Shown here in pieces: positions 36,134-49,669 of a DNA stretch of 64,000 nt (position 1 is its first letter; the number at the start of each line of letters is the position of its first letter). This stretch comes from Chimonanthus salicifolius. Its lineage: Eukaryota > Streptophyta > Magnoliopsida > Laurales > Calycanthaceae. A program made the translations under genes and the position numbers. Below the pieces are notes generated by a model. That model had not been told where the DNA came from and did not search any database. It was given only the letters and a program-made list of their open reading frames with translations. The stretch lies in contig CM023532.1 of NCBI GenBank assembly GCA_013350335.1, forward strand, positions 95,849,064 to 95,913,063, written 5' to 3'.

Positions 36134-36930
36134 ATGCATCTCCTAATAAAATTAATTAAGGAACCATTAGGCTAGATTTTAGGGTTTCATATTCATTAAA
36201 AAACTTTTCAATCTAACTCAATTTTTGTAACCAACGAATAGTTTATCTTCAAGAATGGTGTCTAAGGCTAGTTTTGTCACCACAACGTGAGGTCAAGCAC
36301 GTCTAAGGATAAGTTGGGACTAGATGCCGCCTGTGCTCCCCCACTTACTTGGCCATCTTGTGGTTAAACTCTCATTGGAGCCTTAGATTATTTAGAGAGA
36401 AAAGTAAGAGAAAGTCTAGAGACAAATTTTAGGGTCCTATCAGGAGCCAATAAAAATTCAATTTCTCTTAAAGAAGTTTGAATCTAGATTTAGGCATTTT
36501 CTTATGTGATTTTTGTTTGAACGTGAATGATCATGTCTGTGTATGCTTAACTGGTCACGTGACTCGTCCAATCGCTTGGTTAGAGTTACACTTCCCATCA
36601 GTATATCGATCGTTGCGTCCGTAACTCAGTCAACCTCAATCATAGATATAGATAAGTCCACCCTTATCACCACCAATATCAACTATTTCACCACACCAGA
36701 ACCATCACAGGATCCGCCCTATTAGCCCATCCCTAACTTGATAATGAACCTGTAGGTCCAACATCTGACCAGAATTGATAAGTAACATCAATTTACCCAT
36801 TTACCTATTTACCTATTTACCCATCCACCCATTTACCCATTTACCTATTTACCCTTCCAACCATTTACCCATTTACCCATCCACCTATTTATCTATTTAC
36901 CCATCCATCCACCCTCATTTACCCATATTC
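36134..36930. other. Outer-element interior, second piece
   Basis: Continues the sequence broken at 6653 (ATGCA repeated). No coding capacity. It ends in a TTTACCCA-type minisatellite and the target TATTC (36926-36930). Confidence 0.6.
36787..36928. repeat. TTTACCCA-type minisatellite
   Basis: About 140 bp of imperfect 8-bp units (CATTTACC, TATTTACC, CATCCACC). Not a telomeric TTTAGGG array: the unit is 8 bases and lacks the CCCTAAA core. Confidence 0.8.
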
Positions 36931-37393
36931 TGTAACGCCCGCCCCTTTTCACTGAAAATCAGAGTTTATTTTTTTTTTTACATAGAAGTGACAAAGGGCA
37001 TGGACGTCACGACGCGAGTTAAGTTCCGAGCTTCTAAAACCCGGCCCTTAACTGACCAACCCTACGCGTGCGTAGAACATAAATCCACGAGTACTGCTCA
37101 CGCGTAGAAAGAAAGCTCGCAACACATAAAAATCAATGCGGATGATAATAGACACTATTCTACCAATTTTCAGATAGCAGGGAAGAGATATCCATTAAAT
37201 TACTAAAATGCCCTCATACTGTACTATCCAAAATAATTTATAAAACATAGCAAGACATCTAAGTTATTACATTTCCGACAAGCTAAATTATACAAATACA
37301 CATTTTCCCAAAATAAACTTAAACAAAATAATTAGTCCGCCTTCTCAAGCTCCTAAGCTTGACTCCCGTCCTGTACTTCCGTTCCGCCATCTC

Positions 37394-40300
37394 CTGCATC
37401 GTCAGCTAGGGTAGAAGTAGGGCGTTAGAACACGGGCCCAGTAGGACTCCGAGTAGGGCTAGCACATGGATTAGTAATAACAGCATGCAGATAATATTAT
37501 AGAAAAACCATGCACTTTGGGCAATGTCATGCAATGGGTGTTCTATGTCATGAATCCCACCCATCAATCTCATCCTCATTCTATAATGTCCCTTTTTCAA
37601 CCATCCATAGTGTCCCAAATAAAATCCATACCATTATCGTGCTATGACCCTCTTGATGGAAAAGCCTCATCAAGATGCGGTCCACACTAGGCATCCCCCC
37701 TTGATGGAAAAACCATCATCAAGGTATCATAATTACAAGAGTCCCCCCTTGATGGCAAAGCCTCATCAAGGTATAATAATACATATGTGAAATGTCCCCA
37801 TGCTGTTTATCGGTCGCCCAGGCGGAGCATGGACTTCGGTTTCATTTCATCCTTCCCCTGTCATATGCCTCCCATGCCATGCATGAGATGTAGATGCCAT
37901 ATGCCATGTAATATATGAAATTCAATAGTAATAAAACCCATCTTAAAACAATTACAAGATTACCAACTAAATCAAAGGGAAACCATCCCACAATATTTAA
38001 TCCAAACCCATCATAAGCATTCACATAATTTCCAAAATAATTTAAAGGAAAACCTCACAAGATGCATAATCCAAAACTCATCTTAAAGACAACCACATGC
38101 TTTCCAAAATAAATTAAAGATAATATCACCCAATCCATGGCTTACAAAAATATAGGAATCCTACCGAATACCGACTCGCGTCTTTATTTCGTTTTCGTCC
38201 AACAATCCGGCTACCGACTCGCATACCGCTCGCGCTATCCGGTACCTTATTAAATTACCAAATCAATCCAAGTTTTAATCATTTCTAAGCCCATAAATCA
38301 TAACTTAGTGGATTTCTTCATTTTAGCCCATATTTACCATTTTTACCGCTACCCTTCACATAAACAATTTTTCATTAATTCATGCCTACTTAAGTCCAAA
38401 ATTTAATCTACAACTTAGGTCCTTAACTTAGGTCCATTATTGACTTACCAAAACATTAAAATTTGTCATGTAATTAATCTAACCATTACTCATTTAAACC
38501 CATTCAAACCCCATACTTAATCACATATATACCCATTGACTTTAAACCCAAATTGATTTACAATTTGGGGCATGGGTTCGGCCATACACCATGGCCGAAC
38601 CCATGATGTTCCTTTCTCCATTTTTTCTTGGGTCTAAAAACATCAAATTCATCAAATCTTTTCATGGGATTTACCTCATGCATTTAACTACTATGAGTGC
38701 ATTATTCATTCATTTCATTTGGAGACCACAAACACCATTCACCATTCAATTTAAATCATTCATTAGGTCATCCTACTGCACCCAAGCTCATGTCCAACAT
38801 ACATGGGGTTCGGCCATGTACCATGGCCGAACCCATGGTTCTTCAATGTGGCTAATAATTACCATTTTGCCACTCTCCCTTCCATGTTTAATCATTCACC
38901 CATTCATGTATATTTTAAGTCTAAAATTCATCCATAACTTAGATCCATTAAGGATTCACTAACCATGACCCAACATGAAACAAAATCAGCCATCTAATTT
39001 AATAAAATTTTCCATCATCTAAACATAAACATGGACCCAACCTTAGCTCATACAATGACTTACAAAATGGGTCATGGGTTCGGCCACACACCATGGCCGA
39101 ACCCATGATGTTCCTTTCTCCATTTTTTCTTGGGTCTAAAAACATCAAATTCATCAAATCTTTTCATGGGATTTACCTCATGCATTTAACTACTATGAGT
39201 GCATTATTCATTCATTTCATTTGGAGACCACAAACACCATTCACCATTCAATTTAAATCATTCATTAGGTCATCCTAATGCACCCAAGCTCATGTCCAAT
39301 AAACATGCATGGCCGAACCCATGGTTCTTCAATGTGGCTAATAATTACCATTTTGCCACTCTCCCTTCCATGTTTAATCATTCACCCATTCATGTATATT
39401 TTAAGTCTAAAATTCATCCATAACTTAGATCCATTAAGGATTCACTAACCATGACCCAACATGAAACAAAATCAGCCATCTAATTTAATAAAATTTTCCA
39501 TCATCTAAACACAAACATGGACCCAACCTTAGCTCATACAATGACTTACAAAATGGGTCATGGGTTCGGCCACACACCATGGCCGAACCCATGATGTTCC
39601 TTTCTCCATTTTTTCTTGTGTCTAAAAACATCAAATTCATCAAATATTTTCATGGGATTTACCTCATGCATTTAACTACTATGAGTGCATTATTCATTCA
39701 TTTCATTTGGAGACCACAAACACCATTCACCATTCAATTTAAATCATTCATTAGGTCATCCTAATGCACCCAAGCTCATGTCCAACATACATGGGGTTCG
39801 GCCATGTACCATGGCCGAACCCATGGTTCTTCAATGTGGCTAATAATTACCATTTTGCCACTCTCCCTTCCATGTTTAATCATTCACCCATTCATGTATA
39901 TTTTAAGTCTAAAATTCATCCATAACTTAGATCCATTAAGGATTCACTAACCATGACCCAACATGAAACAAAATCAGCCATCTAATTTAATAAAATTTTC
40001 CATCATCTAAACACAAACATGGACCCAACCTTAGCTCATACAATGACTTACAAAATGGGTCATGGGTTCGGCCACACACCATGGCCGAACCCATGATGTT
40101 CCTTTCTCCATTTTTTCTTGGGTCTAAAAACATCAAATTCATCAAATCTTTTCATGGGATTTACCTCATGCATTTAACTACTATGAGTGCATTATTCATT
40201 CATTTCATTTGGAGACCACAAACACCATTCACCATTCAATTTAAATCATTCATTAGGTCATCCTAATGCACCCAAGCTCATGTCCAATAAACATGGGGTT

Positions 40301-43300
40301 CGGCCATGTACCATGGCCGAACCCATGGTTCTTCAGTGTGGCTAATAATTACCATTTTGCCACTCTCCCTTCCATGTTTAATCATTCACCCATTCATGTA
40401 TATTTTAAGTCTAAAATTCATCCATAACTTAGATCCATTAAGGATTCACTAACCATGACCCAACATGAAACAAAATCAGCCATCTAATTTAATAAAATTT
40501 TCCATCATCTAAACACAAACATGGACCCAACCTTAGCTCATACAATGACTTACAAAATGGGTCATGGGTTCGGCCACACACCATGGCCGAACCCATGATG
40601 TTCCTTTCTCCATTTTTTCTTGGGTCTAAAAACATCAAATTCATCAAATCTTTTCATGGGATTTACCTCATGCATTTAACTACTATGAGTGCATTATTCA
40701 TTCATTTCATTTGGAGACCACAAACACCATTCACCATTCAATTTAAATCATTCATTAGGTCATCCTAATGCACCCAAGCTCATGTCCAATAAACATGGGG
40801 TTCGGCCATGTACCATGGCCGAACCCATGGTTCTTCAATGTGGCTAATAATTACCATTTTGCCACTCTCCCTTCCATGTTTAATCATTCACCCATTCATG
40901 TATATTTTAAGTCTAAAATTCATCCATAACTTAGATCCATTAAGGATTCACTAACCATGACCCAACATGAAACAAAATCAGCCATCTAATTTAATAAAAT
41001 TTTCCATCATCTAAACACAAACATGGACCCAACCTTAGCTCATACAATGACTTACAAAATGGGTCATGGGTTCGGCCACACACCATGGCCGAACCCCTGA
41101 TGTTCCTTTCTCCATTTTTTCTTGTGTCTAAAAACATCAAATTCATCAAATATTTTCATGGGATTTACCTCATGCATTTAACTACTATGAGTGCATTATT
41201 CATTCATTTCATTTGGAGACCACAAACACCATTCACCACTCAATTTAAATCATTCATTAGGTCATCCTAATGCACCCAAGCTCATGTCCAACATACATGG
41301 GGTTCGGCCATGTACCATGGCCGAACCCATGGTTCTTCAATGTGGCTAATAATTACCATTTTGCCACTCTCCCTTCCATGTTTAATCATTCACCCATTCA
41401 TGTATATTTTAAGTCTAAAATTCATCCATAACTTAGATCCATTAAGGATTCACTAACCATGACCCAACATGAAACAAAATCAGCCATCTAATTTAATAAA
41501 ATTTTCCATCATCTAAACACAAACATGGACCCAACCTTAGCTCATACAATGACTTACAAAATGGGTCATGGGTTCGGCCACACACCATGGCCGAACCCAT
41601 GATGTTCCTTTCTCCATTTTTTCTTGGGTCCAAAAACATCAAATTCATCAAATCTTTTCATGGGATTTACCTCATGCATTTAACTACTATGAGTGCATTA
41701 TTCATTCATTTCATTTGGAGACCACAAACACCATTCACCATTCAATTTAAATCATTCATTAGGTCATCCTAATGCACCCAAGCTCATGTCCAATAAACAT
41801 GGGGTTCGGCCATGTACCATGGCCGAACCCATGGTTCTTCAGTGTGGCTAATAATTACCATTTTGCCACTCTCCCTTCCATGTTTAATCATTCACCCATT
41901 CATGTATATTTTAAGTCTAAAATTCATCCATAACTTAGATCCATTAAGGATTCACTAACCATGACCCAACATGAAACAAAATCAGCCATCTAATTTAATA
42001 AAATTTTCCATCATCTAAACACAAACATGGACCCAACCTTAGCTCATACAATGACTTACAAAATGGGTCATGGGTTCGGCCACACACCATGGCCGAACCC
42101 ATGATGTTCCTTTCTCCATTTTTTCTTGGGTCTAAAAACATCAAATTCATCAAATCTTTTCATGGGATTTACCTCATGCATTTAACTACTATGAGTGCAT
42201 TATTCATTCATTTCATTTGGAGACCACAAACACCATTCACCATTCAATTTAAATCATTCATTAGGTCATCCTAATGCACCCAAGCTCATGTCCAATAAAC
42301 ATGGGGTTCGGCCATGTACCATGGCCGAACCCATGGTTCTTCAATGTGGCTAATAATTACCATTTTGCCACTCTCCCTTCCATGTTTAATCATTCACCCA
42401 TTCATGTATATTTTAAGTCTAAAATTCATCCATAACTTAGATCCATTAAGGATTCACTAACCATGACCCAGCATGAAACAAAATCAGCCATCTAATTTAA
42501 TAAAATTTTCCATCATCTAAACACAAACATGGACCCAACCTTAGCTCATACAATGACTTACAAAATGGGTCATGGGTTCGGCCACACACCATGGCCGAAC
42601 CCCTGATGTTCCTTTCTCCATTTTTTCTTGTGTCTAAAAACATCAAATTCATCAAATATTTTCATGGGATTTACCTCATGCATTTAACTACTATGAGTGC
42701 ATTATTCATTCATTTCATTTGGAGACCACAAACACCATTCACCATTCAATTTAAATCATTCATTAGGTCATCCTAATGCACCCAAGCTCATGTCCAACAT
42801 ACATGGGGTTCGGCCATGTACCATGGCCGAACCCATGGTTCTTCAATGTGGCTAATAATTACCATTTTGCCACTCTCCCTTCCATGTTTAATCATTCACC
42901 CATTCATGTATATTTTAAGTCTAAAATTCATCCATAACTTAGATCCATTAAGGATTCACTAACCATGACCCAACATGAAACAAAATCAGCCATCTAATTT
43001 AATAAAATTTTCCATCATCTAAACACAAACATGGACCCAACCTTAGCTCATACAATGACTTACAAAATGGGTCATGGGTTCGGCCACACACCATGGCCGA
43101 ACCCATGATGTCTTGTTCCCCATTTTCCTTGAATCGTTTGGCGCATTTTAGATCTATCACAAGTCTTCCCATAAGAGGTTTTAAATCATGCATCTAAACC
43201 ATATTCTTAACCCCATTTGGATCATTACACTTGTTCATTTAAAAACCCTAAATTCATCAACACATTATCCTTTAAATCCACCATTTAATCATCATTTCAT

Positions 43301-43812
43301 CACCATAGGGTTCGGCCATATACCATGGCCAAACCCATGGTTCAAGGCTCATTCCCTCCATGCATTTCAAAACCATAAGACTCCATTGCATTTTTATCAT
43401 AAACTCATTTTAAAACCTTACTCCCATGCATTCATTAAAACCCTAAATTCATTAATCAAAAACCCTCATTGTCTTCCATCCATAAAACGTTAACCAATTA
43501 AATCAACCACCAAATCACCCACCATGGGGTTCGGCCATACTACATGGCCGAACCTTATGGCCCATGATTCTTATTCCAAGCACCCCATTCCATGCTCAAT
43601 TCCATAAATTATACAATGCACATACTACATTTACTTATTTCTTTTCCCTAACCCTAATTCATCCATTTAGGGTTTTCTCCATCTTCCACCCTTCCATTTG
43701 ATGGATCTAAATTCCATAGCATAAAATTATCTATCCACCATTTATTTCACAAAAATAAATTCCAATTCTTAAACCCTAAAATTCCAAAATTTCTTGTTTA
43801 AGAAACACTTAC
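37394..43812 (-). other. Candidate LTR intron, enlarged by satellite
   Basis: Minus strand: donor GGATT/GTAAGTG at 43812 and acceptor GATGCAG/G at 37394. The 502-bp array is wholly inside. Confidence 0.45.
38571..43108. repeat. 502-bp tandem array, nine units, three-unit higher-order period
   Basis: Units begin at 38571, 39073, 39559, 40061, 40563, 41065, 41567, 42069 and 42571, and a tenth hairpin begins at 43073. Lengths are 502 bp except unit 2 (486 bp), which lost 16 bp inside a hairpin. Each unit has two hairpins, one with GGTTCGGCCACACACC and one with GGTTCGGCCATGTACC. Units 3, 6 and 9 share TGTGTCTAAA and CAAATATTTT. Units 4 and 7 share CTTCAGTGTGG. Units 2, 5 and 8 carry AATAAACATG with CTTCAATG. 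The pattern from unit 2 is C-A-B-C-A-B-C-A. Units are near identical, so the expansion is recent. Confidence 0.95.
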
Positions 43813-44889
43813 AATCCGTCGTCTCCTCTGATTTCCGTCACTCCCGTCGGTCTCCGTAGCCTCCTCTCTCCTTCCTTTTGATCTTTGATCTCAAGATTCT
43901 TGATTAATGGTGGCAATCCCTAACCCTAGAATTGGTGAAAGTAGAGCTTAAATTGAGAGAGGGAAAGGGAGAGATGATGAGAGGGGAGGGAATAACCTTA
44001 ATCTTAGAGTAATTTTTTTTTATTTCCACTTCTTCCTTCTCTTCTCTTCTCCTTAGCTCTCTTCCTTAATTTTCTTCTTCTCTTCTCCTTCCTAGTGTGG
44101 GATGGCCATGGGAGAGTGAAAGATTAAAATGAAAATGAAAAGAGGGGAGAAAGGAAAAGATGAGACTTAACTCCCTTTGGTAACTTAACCTACACTTTAC
44201 ATTAAGTAACTCACCAACCTTATGAGATATTTTCTTAGATATTTTAATTGCTTTATGGTGGTGGTTATCTAAACCACCACCAAGCCCAACGTGTTTTACA
44301 CTTGAGGTTGAGATGAGGTATTTTGGTTTTCACCTCTTGACCCCACTTTGACCACTTCACTTAAATAATTTTAATCAGTTAATATTTAGATATTTAGGTT
44401 ACTTTAATTTCCATTTATTTATTTAAATCACCTTTATATACCCACCCATGGTTGACCAATTCAACCATGGTGGTCGGCCCCACCAAACCTTGGCCCACAC
44501 GCCACCTCACTTGATGAGGTGGAGGTGGGTCCAACTTGGCCACATTACCTTGATTTAATTCCAAATAACTTAGGTGATTTAAATTCATTGAATTCACTCT
44601 AAGTGGATTACCATTGGGCCTATGGCCCAATTACATTTCCATCTAGGCCATTTACCTTAGAGCATAACCATCTTGATCCATTGGGCCCCCAAATGGGTAT
44701 TTGACCCAATTTGACCATTCTTGACCCATTTAAATAAATTTAAATCCAAATCATAGTCTATTGGGCCACACTTGGGCCTTTATCCAAATTTTGGCCCATT
44801 TACCATTTACTCCACCATTTTTCAAATTTCCATCATTAAAATACATAATATTCACATTTATATTAATTCACAAATTCCGAGACCTTACA

Positions 44890-46778
44890 TATTCACCAAC
44901 TCATCTCCCTTCACCCAAACCCACCAACCCACCTGTCTATGTCTAAGTTGGTCTGAGTCTTTAGTGTCTAGTTTTGTGTTTATCATGTCTAGTTTAGGTT
45001 TTTCATTGAGTCAGTCTAACCTAGGAGTTAGTCATTTTTGCATGTCTTGGACGTTTTTAGGTAGGTCTCAACCCCGATTGTTCGTCTAATGAAATTTTCT
45101 TCTCATTTGCACATGGCCAATGTAGATTAGGAAAAATTGAGGACAATGTTCAATTCAAGTTTGGGGGTACTAGGGAGTTTAAAAAAAATTGTTTTCTTAG
45201 GTAGAGAGAGGCAGACTTAACCTTTTTAACGGAAGAGTAGGCAAAGGATGTAGGCGAAGGCTGAGACTCCTTGGTGCTTAACAATATTGTCAATTTTAAC
45301 TTGAGAAAAGAATGCCTCTTGACAATCTGACGTAAAGATAGTCTCATTTTTAGCATTAATATTTAAATAGAGATCTTTATATTATATTTTTCCGGAAAGA
45401 CTTTTATAAGATTTATATTTAAAAAAATCCAAGTTAATTTGAAAAAGAAAAATATTCATGAGTCGAGTAATCACTAGAGGAATACCAGTGGAGACTTAAC
45501 ATAGTGAGCTTTAGATCCATTCTTTTTTTCTTTTTTTTTTCTCTGAGGGTTATAAGTCAATTCTATTTTGTTTGGTAGTACAAATAAGTCATTGTTGATC
45601 TCATTATTCTTCAAATTTTGTCATATTACTAAGAACGCCATCAAATCTGAGTTAGTATACCTGAAATTTTTCCAAATTTATTTGAAACAACGAAATCATC
45701 TTATGAAGCTTAGGATATAATATAGGTCTTTTTTGGATCGTTTGAGCCTAAAAGCCCACCTATATTTGGTCATTTATCTTGATAGTTTCCCAATTGAGTC
45801 TTTAAAGTAGCTTGTTTTCTTGATCAGCCATGTTTACCATACCCAACCCTAGTTCAAGACTATGAGCCAACTGAAAATATCCAGACCTATTTTTAGAAAA
45901 GGTTAGAGATGACAATTTGGGATGGTACTCTAAAAACAAGGGCACAAGAAAAGAAAAGAAGAAAATAACATCTAAAGAAAGGAACATCCAGATACCAAAG
46001 AATGATGTGAAAAAAAAAATACTTTGAAAAGTGTTGAAAAAAAAATAGAGGAAAAATATCCCAATCAACATATTGAAGACCTCTAACCCTTCTATTCAAA
46101 GCCACGTTTCGTTCTATTAGGAAGTCCTATTGATCTTAAGTCGAAATATGGTATTTCATGTAGACAGTAAAGGAGGAAAAATGATGGTATTTGGCTCAAC
46201 GTTCTTAGGAAAGTGACATCTATTCATGAGATCATTCATTTTCTTTGATATAAACCATCTTTTCTAATACATATGGAGATATTTTGATTTGAATACATAA
46301 ATTCCGCTCACATATACTTTGAGAGAAAATGAACCCAAACATCTAAGTATTAATTTTTCTGAGAGATATATCCAGTGAGGTTTGCAGTCAAACTGCATTT
46401 TCTAAATGGTGAGAACAAAACTTGCGTCTATTTGGAAAAAGAAGTCTATATTAATATTGACTAAGGACACACTACACTCTGAGTATAAGCCTTATAATAG
46501 GAATTTTAGAATTGTATGATATTTAGACCCCTTGTCTATATGTTCTTGCTTAAAAGTTGATGTTTGTGGGTATCAACACTGCAAGCCCACACGAGACTAT
46601 AACTTGTCCACTAGGGGTAACCTAGGGGTTTAAAGGCTTGTTGCATACGCTAAATGCAATCAAGAGTGCTAACGAAAGTGATTTAGTTTATGTTTAACTA
46701 GGGTTTTTATTTTTTGTCTTTTAGAGTTTTTAGGTTAGTTTTGCTCGAGGACTAGCAAAATCTGAGTTTAGGGGTATT
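44890..46778 (+). other. Outer-element interior, third piece, with polypurine tract
   Basis: Continues the outer element after TATTC. It contains TTGAGGACAATG and CAAGTTTGGGGG (about 45138-45168) and, before the right LTR, GAGGACTAGCAAAATC then GAGTTTAGGGG (about 46748-46775). Both are hallmarks of the 3' part of Tat/Athila-type elements, the second serving as polypurine tract. The open frames here are short and of no family I recognise. Confidence 0.65.
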
Positions 46779-48770
46779 TGCTGAGCACTGAAATGACTAC
46801 TTTACCCCTGTTATTTGGACTAGTTAGCCCTTTATTTGTGTATATTAGATATGTTTAATGTATTTTTGAGTTTTATAAGAAAAAATATGGAATTACAAGA
46901 AATTGAGCTAAATATGGAAGGAAATGCAGAAAATGGGCCATAATTGCTATTTTTGGAAATTGTGTGTAATTTACCATTCATTTTGAAATTTATTGTAAAA
47001 AATGTCTTAATTCATATTCAGCTATGAGAGTTTGGATTAGGATAATTATTTTTTGAGTTGTATTATAAAAGTGGCAAACTGACAACACTACAAAGTAGGC
47101 CCACTAATTCAGTCTAAAACCTGAAGCCTGCAGTTGAAGTCTATGAGCCAAAGTCCACTAGTATTCCAGGCCAGATAAAAGTCCAAGTATGGGATCCAAT
47201 TCCAAAAGCCCAAGATAAGGACACTAGTAAAAATCGTGTGAATCCTTGTGGAGGAAGAAATAGAGAAAAAAACTGGGATTTATATTGACTAGAGAGAAAA
47301 TTTCGGAAGATAACTTTTGACACAGCTTTGGTATTTTGACCATAACTTTCCATTACGATATCCGATTGAATTGATTCTTATTGCGTTGGAAAGAATACTT
47401 CAAGGAATACAACTTTGTAGTTTATGAATAATTGTGATTCACATGGTTACTAGATCAAAATTTAGCTATAAGATGGTACATGTGTAGAAAAATGGAATTT
47501 ACACTTTACTTTCCAAACTAATCCAAAATATCTAAAATCATGGAGTTTTATCTGCAAAATTCACCCATGGCTTGGAAGAGAAAGTAAATTTTGAATTTGG
47601 ATAATTAAAGGAGAGAAATACATGGAGGAGAGACACTCTTGGAGAGACAATTTTGGAGAAAGTTTTGAAGAGTGAATTATGGAGGAATTATTTACAAGCC
47701 TTGCCTAATCCAGTCTCTATTGAACACTATAAATAGAGGTGTCAGGGCACAATAAAAATCGGATTTGACCTGGAGCTCAAGAAGACCAAATGCTTGGGGA
47801 AAAGACAAGAAGGCGAAAGCACCATTCGAAATTTACAAGTGAGAGTTGAAAATTTTCATTTTTATTTGTCTTTCTTGAATTTAATTTAAAAAATGTCTAT
47901 ATTTAATTTTTTTCATTAAACAAATACAAGATATTCCTTTAGAACCCTGAAATATCCAATTTTCATACTTTTTTTATTGCTTTGATTTGATTTTAAGTTT
48001 ATATTCTTTCTTTATTTATTGGACATGAAATAGTTAGGACTTAGGTTGTTAGTGTTGAATATAAGTTACTAAGGCCCGATTTCTTAAATAAAGTTTATAA
48101 GTCTTGATTTTGATGATGAACTTGAATTGAGATTTTGATTTTTACGCGAATTTCAAATCTAGATTTTGTATTTATTTACACATTTTAGGCACTGAACAGT
48201 ATATTCCAACAACCACCCTTTACATTCTGCACTTTTAAATTATGTCATTTACTTTACTTCCAGTTTTATTTTCAGTCTTTTATTATGTTAGTTCCTTTGT
48301 TTGTTTGTTGTATTTTAAGTGTTCAATTTATTTTCATGTTTTTATTTCAAGTCTTGTATGTTCATGTATTTTATTCTTTAATTCTTTGTATAAAAAAATT
48401 CTCTTTCAAGATTCACCTAACTAAGGTTGGAGATATGATATTTTGATCATAAAACATGTGATTTTAAATTAAGATGTGAGTACATATTCATGTTTTACCA
48501 ATTAAATAAACAGAAGATGGATTTTATTCTAAACTTGTTAAATTCATAAGTTAGATAATAGTGGCGTTAACTTTGGTTTTCTAATATCTAAATTAATATT
48601 GTAACTCCATGTATTAGTTTTCTTATAATCACATCTTTTTAAAGGTACCAATTTAATTTTAAGCATATATTTTGTGGATTTCCTTTGGGTTCGACCTCAC
48701 ACTCAATAGCTATATTATAAATAGTTCGTGCGCTTGTGAGATTTATAACTTTAAAATTTGGACATCAGCA
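46779..48770 (+). repeat. Right LTR of the outer element
   Basis: 1,992 bp copy of 3453-5421, starting TGCTGAGC and ending ATCAGCA. TATAAATA at 47728-47735. Homology to the left side continues past the LTR end to about 49026. Confidence 0.8.
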
Positions 48771-49669
48771 GACACCATGCAAAAATCACAAAAAAAAAAA
48801 AAAAGAATTCTAGCAATCTTGAATTGAATTTCTTAATTTAATTCAAAGAACTAGAAATAAATTTCATCTAATGCTAGGACAAAAATTAATTCTAGAAATA
48901 GAAATTAGAACTAGAACCCAAATTACAAGAACACTAGAAACCAAGCAAGGACTTAAAGAGGAAACTCAAAACTTGCACAAAACAAAACTTGAGTTGTTTT
49001 TGGTGTGTTTTGTACTATGGCTCAAGTCCTTTATGTGTACACAATTGAAAAAACTTAATTACAAAGGATGTCATCCCATCAATTTCCACTTACTTACATG
49101 AGATTAAATCCTAGCCATACATGAAACATTCTATGATCATGCTTGCCTTTTCCTTTTCCTTTCCTCTTTGGTTAACCATCCTTTGTTGTTTCTTAGGACC
49201 ACTCTTTGCATATGTGAGCAAGGAAATGGTTTTGGGTGCCTTATCCCATGGTTTTGGGTCTTCAATTGGACCAATTATGCATGGAAACAATTTATTTGTG
49301 CCATTGGATACATATGTCATAACCTAGGCTGATGTTCCATTGATTTGAGTGGCTTTTGAGCTTGGAATTCCAGATCATGTGCACCAATGATTTCTTCATA
49401 CTCAATTGATATTAATTGAGCAATTTCATCACCCAATTCATCTTGAAGATCATTCAATTGAGCATAGTTTTCAATAATTTTATGCCTAAAATCTTTAATT
49501 TCTCTAGGATCATAAATCTTACATGGTGGGAAAACCATGTCTTCATCCTCATCCTCAATCCTCATTTGATAATCAATTCTTCTACATGAGCTTGTGATGC
49601 ACTCATCAGAACTGTAAAGAAGAGGCCATATCATAGTTGGTAAGTGTCGCACTGCAATTGTAAAGGTTG
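48771..49669. other. Flank or second-element fragment with acidic minus-strand frame
   Basis: 48771-49026 matches 5422-5667. The rest is unique in the window. On the minus strand, 49317 to about 49669 is open and encodes an acidic segment (EDEDEDMVF, FRHKIIENYAQLND, DELGDEIAQL). Its apparent start at 49700 lies inside the copia LTR, so the N-terminus is probably artefactual. I do not recognise the protein; a decayed gag-like or host exon fragment are both possible. Confidence 0.4.

Larger units (their letters stand above)
36931..44889 (-). repeat. 8-kb solo LTR, subfamily C, with internal satellite
   Basis: 7,959 bp with TGTAAC/TTACA ends and duplication TATTC (36926-36930 and 44890-44894). 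Its outer parts match 7577-10882, which is only 3.3 kb. Most of the extra length is a 502-bp tandem array (38571-43072). The conserved block is in reverse near 37408-37452, and CTTGATGG/CATCAAG hairpins lie near 37651-37770. No coding sequence. Confidence 0.9.
3453..48770 (+). mobile_element. Outer Tat/Athila-like gypsy element, non-coding, heavily interrupted
   Basis: Two diverged direct repeats of about 2 kb (3453-5421 and 46779-48770) bound the element. A primer-binding-site-like TGGCGCCGTTGC lies at 5737-5748, typical of Tat/Athila/Ogre elements. A purine-rich tract (about 46763-46777) precedes the right LTR. A characteristic stretch reading TTGAGGACAATG then CAAGTTTGGGGG lies at about 45138-45168, as in the 3' region of those lineages. 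Without the two nested insertions the interior (5731-6648, 36134-36925, 44890-46778) is only about 3.6 kb and has no gag or pol. It is therefore a LARD-like non-autonomous derivative or a deletion relic. No clear target-site duplication was found. Lineage assignment rests on memory of family hallmarks. Confidence 0.72.

Noticed and set aside
36787..36928. Interstitial telomere repeat
   Set aside because: The unit is 8-bp TTTACCCA-like with CCATCC variants, not TTTAGGG/CCCTAAA.
38591..42776. A 61-codon open frame starting MAEPMMFLS repeated in every 502-bp unit
   Set aside because: It is open only because the units are near identical. It begins inside the hairpin, resembles no known family, and has no coding signal beyond repetition.
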